NCBI GenBank assembly: GCA_973895155.1
Contig: OZ316892.1
Span: 16,182,001 to 16,246,000, forward strand
From: Marsupella aquatica
Taxonomy: Eukaryota > Marchantiophyta
Direction of reading: 5' to 3'
Length of the DNA: 64,000 bases
The position numbers and the translations under genes are program-made. Under the pieces are notes generated by a model, which ran no database searches, was not told the origin of the DNA, and saw nothing but the letters and a program-made list of their open reading frames with translations. This document shows, in pieces, positions 38,001 to 50,909 of this stretch (its first letter is position 1; every line of letters begins with the position of its first letter).

Positions 38001-41000
38001 ATGGTCGCAATCCTAATTAGAGACCTTCTTAAGAGTGACTATGTTTCTTTGATGTAATCGAGTCCACACCGTTAGAATACCTTCTTAATCCAGCAATTTA
38101 AGCATTGGTCAAGATAGGAGTTAACCAGCTGAGGAGTGTTCAAACAGCTAATTACAGGTACAAATTGATTGATAACCGTATCCAAGATTGATCTTCAATT
38201 TGTTTATTGTTGAACTGAGTTGGGTTCCCAGTAAACAGTTTTTCAGTTATGGCGACTTTCAAACACATCTTTAGAACTGTTATTAACTAAGAAAGAAACT
38301 TGCCGTTAATAGCCACTTTTCAACTGCTCCTTGTGCAGTTTGTGGGTTGAATTTATCCACAAATTGCACCTTCTCTCCTTCAGCTGAAATCATTGCAGTA
38401 ATGTCCAAGTTGTTTTCAAATCTAAGTGAGTCAATTCCTTCAAAGCATTTCTTCAAATGTGGTTGAACTCGCAAAGGATCTTTAGTTTCGGAGAGGATTT
38501 CAAGCATCTCATCGTTAGATAAAAAGAAGAAGCGAGGAAAAGCAACTCGTTTCACCTGGGAAATGCAAGGATTTGAAAGCTTCAATAACAGGGATTAATT
38601 GCTTCAGAGAAATTCTCGACCATGATCATTTTGGCCTCTAGAACCAAATTTCTACACTAGTAGAGCTACTTCTGCAATTCTGATACTGTGAATAATCCAC
38701 TGTTTGGTAATTGCTTAGGAAGATCTAATCAAATTGGGCAAGAAACCTGGACAGTGGCTCAGATATTGGCTCAACTCGTAAGTTGCTGATTGGATCTCAT
38801 TTCCAGGTCATGCTCAAGACAGAGCCAAGAGCCAACCTTCTTAATGGGGATACTCGCTTAATTACTGTCACCGTGCATCTCATAAGATAGGAAGGAATGG
38901 GCCCTTGAAATCCTTTGTGCTGTGAAATATGGTTTACCATGAACATGAAGTGTGGCGCTTTACTTCTAACATTCCTACAGATTTTCACTGTACACTACAA
39001 ATTGCAATTTCTTACCTCCAAGTATTGTGCCAAGCCCTTGTTTATAACTTCCAAAAGCCTGTTAGCTTCTATCAGTTTTGTGAGCCTCTCAGGGTCCTTA
39101 GCAGCAACTAATGCTCCAGGGTTCAAACTTGTTTTCTTCATGACATCACGCCATGTTTGATCCACCGTTTGAAATAACTCACCTTCCATTGGCATTTGCC
39201 TCATGATGTCCCTGGAGCCAAAAATGGGCCCTAAATACTGCCATGTTGCTTGACACTCGACCCAATTATCAACAAGACTCTGCACCAGCAAACACATAGG
39301 GTATATAAATTACACCACAATCCATAATTGCTTGTACAGGTCCTGCTTGCCACCAGGAAAAAAGATTGGCATGCAAAATACTAAGGGAATACACCCACTC
39401 GGACACTCTCTTGTAGCAGTCTCTACCTGATGATCGGGATTTGGATTTAATAGACTTCCATGAAAGTACTTGATTACAACATATCACCCGTTGGTTCTCT
39501 AGAATTTACCAATCTTCCTTCCCACTGCTTGCCTACAATAATAATAATGTGGCAGTTCTACACATTAATGTATGTCAATGTAAGCCCCTGTGAGTTCCCG
39601 TTGATTCTAATTTGACTTTATTTTTATTCCAGAGTATTTAAAAGATTGCTAAATGCAGGTCTAGGACAGCCTGCGTCCAAAATAACTACACTCAATAGCA
39701 TTGTTTCCAAGGAAGCCTTTCAACAAAGAAAATATGATGCTGACATTCCTACAGTTATTTTAGAAGAAAGCTAAGTAACTTTTGGAGGAGAATCAACAGA
39801 AGAAGGGTAGTTCTAATGTAGGAGCGGTCATTGCCGTTGATGAACCTGCAGGTCCAACACAATCTTCTTCCATGAAGTTGCTTCTTTCTCAAAATACTTC
39901 ACAAAAGGTGAGGCACACATCGATAGTATCTTCACCACCTGATCGTCAAGAATTGTTTGAATCTCATCCATGCCCCCTAAAATGAATGTGCCTGAATCCT
40001 TGTATGGCAATACAACGAACTTCACCCCATCCCAGTCTTTCAGCATCTTCTCAAGTGTCTTTTCAAAGGAATACTCTTTACTAGCAGCTCCACTGATTGT
40101 GCGAACCTGCACCTCATCCAAATTCACGTGTCAGTTCGAGGTGACATTACATCTGTTAAGGACAAGAAAGACCAAACTAGCCCAGATAAACCATTCCTGC
40201 CTCGTAAGTAACTTTGTAGCACAAAAACCTCGGCTCTCTACCAAAGCGCACTATTAATAATACCAATAATTGTGACGAACGCGACAACACCATTCTGTTT
40301 ATAAATAGGGAATCGATTCTCTGTACGGTCAAGATTAGAAGTAATTTCAACATCAGTTGTCACAACTTTGCTAAAGTGCAAACTTGAAAGCCTCTAACTG
40401 GTTCGAAAGACCTCAATATTTACTGACCATCCATTAAGGGTATACGTTTCAGTCAACGTCCACACTAATTGCTCTTTTCGATTTTTTACCATGCTAAACG
40501 GTTATTTGGTCATTCTGCCTTTGGCTTCCATTGCGGTTTTCTACAACAAAAGATCATGTGTTGCGTGTGATGCCCAGTACGTGATGTCATAAAAATCAAC
40601 AAATCAAGTAAAAATAAATTTGAGGGAACTAACGATGAACAGCTTACCTCTTCGAGTTTGTCCATAATGTTATTCGATAGTAGGTCATTAGTGCTAAATG
40701 TCAGATCTGGTGTGAATGGCTTGCCCATCAGATCAAATATTTGTTTCCAATGTCTCGGTTTTAAAGCAGGATTTGCCACCTCCTCAATAACAGGAGTTAT
40801 CTGTGAAATTGCAAAGCTCAAATAAGATCAGATTACAAAAGCTAACGACCGCATACTTAATAGTTCTTATGAACCAAGAGAACATTTACATTTCCTGGAC
40901 TTAAATTTGTTTGAAGCTTACAGGATCTGAAACCGCAGTTACTGTATCCCATTAATAATACCATAAAGTCACTGTGGATCGCTAATAGAACCACAAACAG

Positions 41001-44000
41001 ACGATCATCGAGTCTCTTTACGGCTTGTATAGATTTACGCAATGTCTAGCGACAAAGTAAGGATTTGAGTGTAGTTAATTTTCGAGTCATGGCTCCAATA
41101 GGTGAAAGGATATGGCGTTAGAAATCAATCTAAATCACAAATTGAATGATTTAGCCAATGTGATGTAATCCAACAATGACGTTCGACTTCACTCTCCCAG
41201 TCATTAGTGATCGTTTAAAGAAATTCCTCAGAGAAGCCTGCTCGTCAAAGGACTGGAACTTTCTCCAATGATACAGGTCGATCTGGAAGGGAAGGAGGAA
41301 GGGCCACAAGCGACGCAGTGTTTAGCACAGCTCAAAAGCGATGTCACTGATCCACCATGGCAAAGTAGAAATTTTGGTATAATGCAATCCTTGAGGAATG
41401 TGGAGTCTCCCCTAGACTAAAACGATGTACATCAAAGAACTCCAGTTGCTATATAGATTGTCAGGCAAAAGATACGACAACAAGACAGCTTCATCCCCAA
41501 ACCTTTTTGAAGTCTTCAATGGTGTCCTTGAGTCTAAACACAACTGTGTCCTCTTTATTTGCTTTTCCCATCCTGTAAGCATCCTTTGCATAATCATCTG
41601 TGGTCGTCAGGACTTCTGACGCTTTCAGTGTGTAAACTGGTGCTGTACGCCATGATGTTGTCATATGGATCCATTCGTTCAGAGCTCGCCACACGTTCCA
41701 TCTCATGCTATACTCTTTCTCTGTCAAACTGAGACTTCCCATATCGTCTACGGCCATCTGTTCGCGAGATAGATTGGCCACAGGGTAAGTTTTGCTAGAA
41801 TACATTTTGCAATACGTAAAAACAGCTAGAACTTAGAGTATGGCTCTCCAGGCTCTGTAACGAACAATCTCCCTCCGTCCCGAAATGCTTGTCCTGTTTC
41901 TAACAACTTTTCATGTGTCACTCTACACGACAATATCCCAAACTTAAAAATTCGCACAATGGACGAGCTCAAGGGAGTGCATCTTCACTGCCCAATTCAA
42001 ATGCCTCTCAAAATATATTGCTGTACGTAGTTGAAGTTTAATTTTAGAAGCAGGTAAATTTTATGGGGAAGAGAGAGTCAAACATAGACAGCAGTGAAGT
42101 TGGAAAGATATTAATCCGCGGTAACTGCCGGGTTTCATCAAAATTTACATACACTAACAGAGAGAACCTTCCATCAAACACGGAGAGCATAAGCCAAATT
42201 TCCCCGTCTGTACTACTTTTCACTTGAACGATAGGAAAGGGAAGAAAAGGGTGAAATGCCAAGTGACCTGGAAAAGCTTTTGGTAACCTTTATAAACTTC
42301 CGTCTTTTCACGAATCTCTGTAAGCCTGGCATTAATTGCAGTCAAGTCAGCAACTACGTCTTCGGGATCAGACTCTGGCATCAGAAACTTTCCAGAATGG
42401 AGTGTTCCAAGTATGTTCAGGAGCTCTTCACTGATGACTGTGACTTTGTGATCAAGATCTTCCATCATTGGTTCCCTGAATTCTTGAATGTGAGCATAAG
42501 CAGCCTCGAGTGAATCTTCATACTTCATGACCACATCATGTAGATCATCGAGCTTAACTTGATCTTGAGTAGGGATTTTGACCTCATATGCGTGTAACAG
42601 CTCGTACATATCATCCACAACAGTGGCGTCCTGGAGAGCAGCTTTCTTTCCTTCCATCATTTTATCATGCATCTGCGTAAAATTCCTCAACCAGGATTTA
42701 TAAGGCAAACCAGAAAAACGAATCAGCAATTCGTGAATTACATTTCACTATTGTAGCAGAGTACCCGGGCTTCCAAACAAATCTCATGTGCCCCTGAACA
42801 ACTCTTTATGGTCCACGCTCGTTCTTCTCCAGGAGTCCCTTTGCCCTCTGACCCAGTAAGTCAGCTATGAGATCCCAGCGCCGTTCCGGTTCTAACGTGA
42901 AGCTTCCATTTCTCTGGAGGCAAAATATTGTGCGAGGGAGTTCAAATAGTAGGGTCTCCAAGTCCCAAACGTTGAGAAACGCTAAGCAGCTTGTTCTGTA
43001 CTAGGGACCACAATACAAAGACTTGGTGGTAACTCAACAACAACCATGGGTACCGAAGTATGAATATTTCGAACTTGCCACAAAACAAAAAAATTCCAAC
43101 CAGGAGGCCTGATGCCACAGACAAAAGACCCAATCAAGGGTAGACAACCAAATTGCCAACAAGCCAGAAGGACCCAAGCAGAAGCCCAGCACAAGAACAG
43201 CCAACAACCAAAACCTATGCTCTACATATCCGCAAAATGAAGAGCCTGGTACAGGTGCGGTGTGAAATGCATAGGAGGATAAAGCAAGGGAATCCAATTA
43301 GAGTCCCTAAAATCCCCTCACCCCTAGGAAAAATGTTGAATGCCTATGCCAGCTGAAGCCCAATAGACACAGAGTATGTACAAAAGGCCACAATAACAGT
43401 AGAGGGGGGCTTGACCATGCAAATGAGGATTTTGCTATCATCTAGACTCTGTTTTTTGTTTTCTAAATAACTGTTTTGCAAGTTACATGGAACATTCTAT
43501 GCCTTCATTGGGTACATAACCCCAAACATAAAGAATTAAGTTCTACAGACCCTATTGGCTAGAAACTTTTTTGGGCCAGGAACAGTAACCCATGTTTTCA
43601 TGCAGATTAAGACGCAAAAGAACATGCTTTTATTATGTTCTTGGCATGGACAAAACCAAACAGCACTCATTTGCTTGCAGCAATAACCAGCTCGCTGGAC
43701 TTCTTTGCCTAGGAAATTCGTTCCTGTGTGTCTAGCGCCATAAGAAAGGATTCCTATCCTATGTGCTTCGAGATTTTATTACCAAGTTTACGGTAAAAAT
43801 CATATAATGTATTTTGAGGTACCAGCATGAGCAAACTTGGTTACATTGTGATGTTACCTTCTGATTGGGAGCCTAGTTAGGTTGGTTTGTCTTACTAAGA
43901 TTTTTAATATGTATTTTTGTTTTCATTTATTTTAGACAAGGTGCATCATTTGTATTTTGGAGACTTTGAAATTATTTTTACCCACTCTTTAATGTTGTTT

Positions 44001-47000
44001 TAATTTTCTCTTTTGAGACCCCCTCTTTAGATTTATATTTTTTTCAATCTTGCCCATAATTTGTTAGAATATGTTATTTTTATCCTTATATTCAAGTTAT
44101 ATTGAATTTATTTTTCATACATTATGGATATCTAAACCCTAAACTATCTATTTCCAAAAGTGAGATGAAATCCAAGGGGCGTGAGAAACAAACATAACAA
44201 AATAATGTCAACCCTCCCCTCTAAACTACAGCACAGAGTTCTTTTTCCTAGGCTTGTAGTTTTGAGTGATTTAAGTGTCGCTAACCTAAGTCAATATGAG
44301 AAAACATGAGACCCAACATTTTTTTGATAGGAATTTGCAAAAGTTTAAAAGCTAAACAGTTGCTACTAGAAAAATTCCATGTGGAAATAGAAGTGGGCCA
44401 ATTTGTAAAGGAATAAACCTTGAAGAGAAGACACTTTGTAAAGGATAGCCATTGAGGCACAAGAACCAGGTCGCCCAAAACCAATCCATTCTTGTTTTAA
44501 AGGGGCTACTAAAAAGTTCATCTAAACTCTAAAAAATAATGATTATTTATTCTTCTCAAAATGGGAATCCTTTTAAACCAGAAACAATACAAGACAAACT
44601 ATCTTACCTTCTTTTTGGAGATACTCACACTTTTAGGTATGTTTATTAAAAAAATATTCATTCATCTAGATCCGATAGTCCTAAAAGTTTTTGATTATCA
44701 TTTGGGGAAAATTATTTAAAGTTGGAGCAAGCTGTTTTTACGTATCACCTTGTATTTTCTACTTAATTAGGAAAATAACTAGTTAAACTCGGGACTATTT
44801 TTAACTTTTACTATATCTCTTGCCTCTTCTGGATATGCTGACCAAGTCATGATTTTGGTCAACTCTTACCATAGAATTTCTAATATTCCGTGAAAGGTTG
44901 CCCCTGTATTCTCTCTATCATTGGATCCTTTAAATCTCTAGTTCCCTTTACTTCACGTATTGAATCATTACAACTTCAGTTGGCAATACTGTTTCAACAA
45001 GAACCAACGAAGTGTGGTGCAAAGAGTTGCCATACCTTCATAAATGTGACAAATTCGTCTAGAACTGTAGGTCGCATATCCAATTCTTTGGCTCTTTCTT
45101 GAAAAGCTGTCAATGCCCCAAGAGTATCCTTTTTGGCATTACTTATTAGAACACCTTTCACAAATTCAAGAGTCTTGGTGGTGATGGGTATGAGACTATT
45201 CCTTAGAGATCGTGAATCCACATGAAGTACTCCAACAGTACTGTGAGCAAAAATCATTTGAAGGGGGTTAGAAATAGCAAAGGAGAACTACAGTGGAACC
45301 ATACGTGTGTCCTTATATGATTGCAAACAGTAAAATAGGATGGTCATTCCAGTAAAACAGGAGATGTTAAAAAACCAACTGGCGAAGTAGGCATTTTGGG
45401 CGAATGTAGGTGGAGAGTCGATCTTTGCAAAGGAACCAGCTCAACTATGAAGGTTATTGGATACCATGTTAAGACATCAAACGGGTTACATTTTGATGTA
45501 ATCACATCCTGCTTTTCCAGTGCCTCTTCTGAAGCTATGGACCTTCATCGACAAAGATTACAAATAATTGCTTCTGAATGCTGACGGACCGAAGGATAAA
45601 TTTTTAAAAACACTTGTGTCCTTATAGAGACATGCATACAGCAATCAAACATGGGTTCAAAGAATTGAAGATAAACCTCGCATACTTAGATGACTAAACA
45701 ATGATGTAAAGAACTAGATTCCATGTAGTTTGACCAAAAACTAAGATCTTACTACTCACTTGGAGGTCCTCATTTTCTCAAGTTCAATACGCCACTCACG
45801 TTGCCGAGCAAGCTCTTCCCTGTATTGCCGAACGGTGTGCTTCTCAGCCGCATATGCCTCAAAATCCCAGGATTCTCCAAAAGCAAAAAGATCACGATGT
45901 TCTTCAAATATCTAGCAGACGTACCACGCCAAGGCTAATGAACGAGCTTACAGTCAAACACCAAAGCCACAAGCAAACCATTATTGGATTCATATATGGA
46001 ACACCCTTACAATCTAAAATTATAGACTCTTTCCGTATCCCCACCCTCCTGAACAAAAATTAAAAATCATGAACACTGATTTGCTGAACAGCCAATTTAT
46101 TTTACAGAAACTTGGAAAGGATAATGCTGATGATGACATAATAACCAAGGAGGAGTACACACTTGTGCATATTTTCGGGCATCTGCAAAGTCCGACACTA
46201 TAATATGATCAATGGCCTCCCGCAACTGTGAGTAGTAAGGTGTCATCTTAATTATGGACATTGGGTTCATCCCAACAAACTTAGAGTCCAAGAACGGCAA
46301 AAACACTCTCATATGTGAGATACGCGGGGCAGACTGTAAGACAGTCAATACGCTATCCATGGCGCTGTTCACTGCCTGCATACATCGGGGTCAATCTAAT
46401 CTAACTTCAGTTACTCATTCTTCGTTGAAATGCAAGAGTCAATGGAACCAATTGCCTCTTTCAGTTTCAAGACTATTAGATAACTTACTAGCACCATCTT
46501 GCCCTTAGTGCAAAGTCACCTACCAGCTTTATAAAACTACTGCAAATTTAATACGGTAGGTACAATTGGTGGAGCAAAAAACTCAAAGGTGGTAATGCTT
46601 CACAGGCTTCCACGAAGATTTTTTTCCGAGTTAGCATCATGTACATGCAGAATTGCTGCCTCTCCGGGAGTGAATGTAATTGTTTTCTCCCCAAACGAGA
46701 CAGTTGTGAGAAATACTCCTTTGGATGACTTATCCACTGCATGTCTGCAATGATCAAGGATCGAAAGGATGTCCATTCCAGTTGTGATAGCACGATATGT
46801 TAATCCTTCAACAAACATGTAGTCTACAAGCCTTATCAGGTTACCAAGCATCTTTTCTTCAGCCACAACCCGACGATAAGTCCTTGCCCGCTCAATCTTT
46901 TCGTGCTTGATGCTCACCATGCTTTGCACCTTGCTTCCTCGAGTTTGATGTAGATTGACGCCAATAATATCATCCAATTCAGCTTCATCTCTGACACTTT

Positions 47001-49259
47001 CCTGTTCAAAACCAACAAACAACAAAGCTGCTACCAACAGATTGCCTAGGATTTACTATATGGTACAATTTATTTCAGATCTTTCACCAACTCTTTACCG
47101 TGTACCAAAACCTCCGCTCCTCACAAGCACCTATTAACGATTATTCTAAGAATATCTTGTGTTCGCCACTGTACTTCCTTTCACAACCCCAGCACCACTT
47201 CTATGACGCAGTGAGGAGCAAAAGCACATTTTCCCTTACTTTGTCCGCTAAAAGCTGAAAGGAACCAGTGGGTGAAGGAAAGTCCTGGTGAAAAGCAACC
47301 TCAAAGGTATTTTTTGGTGTTTACCAAGGATTTCATCTACTGTACCGTACCTGCAAAGAATGGTGACACGGCATCCGCTAAGACCCAACTTGAAATATTG
47401 ACCGATTTGAACTGAAACACGGAGGTTTGATTATGCATACACGATATATCTTTGCCTGCTTCTTGGCTTCCAAGCAAATCATTGCAAGTACATCTTGCAC
47501 TTTGTCTGCAGCTGCTTCCACGGCAGGAGCCAAAATAGTCTGCCTTGTCTCATCTTGTAGATGGATGAACTCTTCCAGGTTGTATAGATGGTTACTGGCA
47601 ACGCTCAGCATGTCCAACTCGCAGAGCTGATACACATGTGTATAAATTTGGGAAAGTGCAGCCAAGAAAGCTGGTTTCGCAAAAAATAGTTTCCCGACTA
47701 GTTCTTTTCGCACACGAGTGAAGTGAGTCTGCCCGATATGCTTACGCCAAATATTGAAACATTTCTGCCTCAAGTAGTTGCCGAAAAAATGAATTTTGTG
47801 CATCAACGTGAAAACATACTTATTCCGCATCCATTCTTCCAAAGGTATAAAGCTGTTTTTGTGATTTCCTGCTCACAGAAAAGGGTGACTGTCACTAGTG
47901 TCGTAGTGAAAGGTTTTCAAATCAGATTTCTTACAGTGGTCCTGTTGACTAACAACTTTCTTCACGAACAAGTTGGGTCCTCATACCAAACCAACTGAGT
48001 GGTGATATAACGGAGACCAAGAAAGTGATGGGTACTTGAAGTCCTATAGGTCATAAACAACGTGTGCAACTTCACATCGGATTGCTTTGATAGCATGTAA
48101 GAATTTGATTCTGTGAGAAGCCTTCGTCTGCGAAGGAATGAAAAATTCCAACGACTGAATACATTGCATTTATGAAGTGAGAGCATACATGCAATCGTGA
48201 ATCTGCATATAGAGTCACCAGAAACCTAGCCATGAATAAACTGGAAAAGTACTTGATGAACAGAGACGAACAATGGTTAAGACCCACTGAGCTTCCTGAT
48301 TTGAAGGTACTTCTAAAGAGATGACATACAGTTGTACAAGTACCAATGCCGTGATCGCAGTGGACGATGCCATCGTACGACATACTGAAGTACTCGTTAT
48401 TTGTCTTTGTTCTTGGAACAACTACCAGATCGTACGGCTGGAAAACCTTCCCTGTCTCTATATGCTTGCAACAAAAGGTCTTCACACGGTTGTTCCCTTC
48501 ATTCTCCACGAGAAAATTAACACAATCCTCACCGGTCTTGACGTAATCAAGCTCAAGATCCACTTGCGGATCTGGCTTATCGTGCTCCTTCCGCCTTTTC
48601 CTTACTCCTCCCTCTTGACAAGGTTGGTTTTCTGGTGGCGAGCTTGTACTGGCCTGTTGTTCAGTCTCACCGCTCCTCTCGTACAGATTGAGACATCGTT
48701 TCTTCTCTTCACACGCTCTCACCTTTCTGTAATCACCTTCCAATATCGCGTCCCATCTTTCCCGATCAGGTAAATCACATTTACCTTTCAGCCCCATTGA
48801 ATGACAGAAACCCCTGAAGATAGCATCTTCGATTCCTCGTGGTACTTTCTCGGTTGGCTGAAACAGGGCAGCACCCCCAACACCATCCACTCTGCAGGTG
48901 ACTCGACTGTAAGGTAATCTGTAATTGGCCATCAAATCATCCACAGAGGGTAAACCATCCTCAAACCCAACTGGCGCAACGGGAATAGATTCATCCGGAT
49001 GCCACACCCTATATTGCCCTATACTCGTTTGTCCGTCACCGACGTCGATCTCCATTTCGTCCAGAACTGGATCCGGTGTGACGGAAGTATTACCACCCTG
49101 ACTGGAGGACGCCCGACCAGGATTTTGTGAAGCTCCCCTGACGGTCTTCAAATTACTCAACTCTGGAAGAATCGAAGCTGTTGGAGGTTTAATCGCGGTA
49201 GTATGGGGCGACAGGATCTCCGGACCCTCTCTCAATCCTTTCGAATGTTTGACATCCAT
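18543..49259 (-). CDS. Axonemal inner-arm-type dynein heavy chain, 41 exons, complete
   Basis: ATP-driven minus-end microtubule motor of the sperm axoneme. Forty-one exons found by splice consensus and family similarity join in one frame to 12501 nt (about 4166 aa), the normal size for this family; exon groups are listed separately. Domains by residue: tail to about 1290; AAA1 P-loop GPAGTGKT about 1469 with Walker B CFDEF; AAA2 P-loop GLSFAGKT about 1750; AAA3 GGTGTGKS about 2114; AAA4 GVGGSGRQS about 2482; stalk and microtubule-binding domain about 2711-3001; then AAA5, AAA6 and the C-terminal domain. The tail segment [10 protein letters not shown] followed by FIPLEEW resembles the single-headed DNAH3/6/7/12 class; the exact subfamily is unresolved. 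The start Met is preceded by an in-frame TGA with no ATG between. No frameshift or premature stop was found, so it appears functional. Only plants with swimming sperm keep such genes. Confidence 0.93.
26269..27964 (-). other. Dynein exons 25-28: stalk and microtubule-binding domain
   Basis: Exons: 27866-27964, 27489-27596, 27154-27297, 26269-26997. Exon 26 encodes SFTFKLK-type helix H segments ending in [12 protein letters not shown], a signature just before the stalk. Exon 27 starts coiled coil 1 ([19 protein letters not shown]). Exon 28 continues it ([20 protein letters not shown]), encodes the microtubule-binding tip ([15 protein letters not shown]-like, here TNPPAAIKL) and returns through coiled coil 2. 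The length and order match functional dyneins. Confidence 0.92.
30935..31900 (-). other. GC-rich insert with organellar group II intron domain-V-like element in dynein intron 21
   Basis: This stretch is clearly more GC-rich than its flanks. On the minus strand, positions 31363-31330 read as a group II intron domain V: an AGCCGGATGC arm, a GAAA-type loop, then a GCACGTCTGGTTC arm with the two-base bulge. Plant mitochondrial group II introns have this structure. Upstream on the same strand lies unconstrained GC-rich sequence with stops. Downstream are short frames, one running about 85 codons from near 31190 to 30937 (it includes a [19 protein letters not shown] segment), that I could not name. 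A GC-rich hairpin at 31861-31896 marks the far edge. A nuclear insertion of mitochondrial DNA is the best reading. The exact borders and source gene are unknown. Confidence 0.55.
31330..31363 (-). ncRNA. Group II intron domain V-like hairpin (relic)
   Basis: The 34-nt segment folds with paired arms, a bulged CG on the 3' side and an apical GAAA-containing loop, like the catalytic domain V of mitochondrial group II introns. It is embedded in a spliceosomal intron of a nuclear gene, so it is taken to be a non-functional relic. The call rests on consensus recall and hand pairing, not on a covariance model. Confidence 0.5.
35262..37949 (-). other. Dynein exons 13-16: AAA1 and start of AAA2
   Basis: Exons: 37359-37949, 36772-36930, 36196-36426, 35262-35765. 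Exon 13 ends with the AAA1 Walker [17 protein letters not shown], the main ATP-hydrolysis site, with Lys and Thr intact. Exon 14 carries Walker [10 protein letters not shown]. Exon 15 carries [18 protein letters not shown], the strongly conserved sensor I/arginine-rich segment. Exon 16 carries the AAA2 P-loop [13 protein letters not shown]. All four joins are phase 0. Confidence 0.92.
38304..49259 (-). other. Dynein exons 1-12: N-terminal tail and linker
   Basis: Exons: 48344-49259, 47441-47868, 46645-47001, 46163-46375, 45760-45911, 45036-45240, 42268-42672, 41503-41757, 40648-40800, 39846-40106, 39016-39279, 38304-38555. Exon 1 begins with about 200 residues of Pro/Ser-rich, apparently disordered sequence. 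Conserved tail motifs are [11 protein letters not shown] (exon 2), NPALKPRHW (exon 9), [15 protein letters not shown] (exon 10), [11 protein letters not shown] with GELFQTVD (exon 11), and [19 protein letters not shown] (exon 12). Intron 12 seems to use a GC donor. Intron 6 is 2.36 kb long. Confidence 0.88.
42673..45035. other. Dynein intron 6 (2.36 kb), no gene inside
   Basis: The largest intron of the gene. Its part next to exon 7 (42740-43400) is of mixed composition; the remainder (43850-44880) is AT-rich. It may contain an old transposon fragment, but no coding motif, terminal repeat or internal partner elsewhere in the window could be recognised. Confidence 0.5.
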
Positions 49260-50081
49260 TGCGCCACCCCAGAGCTCGTCGAGAGGCCTTCAGTAACTAA
49301 GTGGGTAATGCCTGTCTAGGGTTTGGCCCTGCGATTGCTGGTCTTCAGTCCCATGACGTTGTGCTGTAAGTTCTTCGGGCACTGCACAACTGGAACGCCG
49401 TCGAGGAAGTGTTTCGAAGCAAAAATCAGCGAAACGTCTTTCCACATGCGGCTCTGACATAAAGTTCTAAATTACAGAGCCTGCTGAACATGGACACGAG
49501 AAAGCTGTCGATTCCGTCACAGTGGAACGCACAAGAGTCGCGAGCCCAAATCTGGATAAAGGATCTCGAAAGTGTAAAGTCCACGATCTTCAAAAACCTA
49601 TCGCGGCATTCCACATGCTGCGCGACGTGCTGGTGAGAGCCGGGGAAACAAAAACAGAAAAGAGAAAGTGTGCAGCTCCAAATTTTATCTGCTCGACGAA
49701 TTGATTCCTCATGTTCCTCCCAGCCGCCCAGCCCTCTTAACCACCCCAACTTCCACTGTATTCAAACCTAACCCTTGCATATAACCCCTGGAAACAGTAA
49801 GAATGATGTTGTTTATGAGAACAGTTAGTCTATGAATGTTCCTCAAGAACTCAAAGCATATATCAAGAAGCTCCAACAACTTGTAGACCAGATTCTCCTT
49901 ACCTTTCCTCCCAAAACCATGTGGCTGCCCCATGTAAGTTAATCCATCACATAGTCCGTGCAAGAATGTTGTGAATATATCCACCTACTCCATGTGAAAC
50001 CCATACAAGACAGCAAGTGTCATAACCAAGCACAAAGTAATCATAGTTACTATTGGAGAAAACACCTTGGTGAAGGAGGCG
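49260..50081. promoter_or_regulatory. Dynein 5' flank
   Basis: The 5' UTR and promoter of the dynein gene should lie here, reading leftward. An in-frame TGA lies roughly 40-50 bases before the start codon. No core element could be assigned and no other gene is supported. Confidence 0.35.
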
Positions 50082-50909
50082 TGGGTGGGCTAGGTGGGCG
50101 TGCTCCTCTAGGATTAGCTAGGATTAGGATCAAGGGCAAAAGGCAGCCCCAACACTTGTATTAGTTTGAAGTGCGGATCCTCTGGTAAAAACAACACCTG
50201 CAATCTTGCCCCACTGTACATAGTTAGAGTAGACTTAGGATTACGCATAAGTAGGACGACAGGCATGCTGCCAAGATAAATACCTGAGCAGTGGGAATGT
50301 CGGGGGTTTTTCTTAGACAAGCTTTAGTGCACCAACAACGCTGGGATCATCTGGTAAATGAAGCTCTTGGTTAGTTATGGAGTGTGCCATATGTATATTC
50401 ATGTTTGGTCATACCCATAAACTGAATAGAGTTGGTCACACGGCTTAGTTCACAGATCCTTGGGCCCGAGAAGTATTGAGTGTATGGATGTTGCATGGTT
50501 ATATCTAAGTCACTCTACTTTGCTATTTGTGTGTCACATTGGCTTGTTTGGAGATTGCTCACATCAACTAGGAGAGAAGGAGAGACTAGCAATGGAGATC
50601 AATAGTGTTGGATCTGTTGGATTGATAAAGACCCTCAATGGCCACCAAGCCGATTGGGCATAATTCTCTGTGTGGAATACAAATATACTTGAAGAAGGGC
50701 AAGACTAGTGTAAGTAGAGGGAGCTAGCGTCATATCTCATAACCCGATGAAAGGATTTGTCCAGAAAATATGTCTAAGAGATTAGCAACGTTCCATACTA
50801 ATAAGTACACAAAACCACCCCCTAGGAGACCCAAAAGGGCAGGGACCGGCTTGTTAAGTGGTGTTTCTGGTAGTTAGAGGGTCTCGAATGCACCCGGGAA
50901 TGCACCACA
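50082..50909 (+). mobile_element. LTR-like repeat, plus-oriented copy (probable solo or degraded LTR)
   Basis: This 0.83-kb block aligns through its length with the reverse complement of 62446-63294. Shared phrases include GTGCACCAAC/GTAG..GCTGGGATCA, AGCTCTTGGTTAGTTAT, TGCTATTTGTGTGTC, CATATCTCAT.ACCCGATGAA and a terminal GCACCACA. Both copies begin with TG after a purine-rich tract and end with CA, as retrotransposon LTRs do. No internal coding region is attached here within the window. From 50910 to 52170 no gene is seen. Confidence 0.65.

Noticed and set aside
46548-46645. Apparent frameshift in dynein exon 3 at a run of seven T (46619-46625)
   Set aside because: A GTACAT donor at 46644 ends exon 3 before the run, and the next exon starts at 46375 in phase 0 with [10 protein letters not shown]. 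The out-of-frame continuation is intron sequence.
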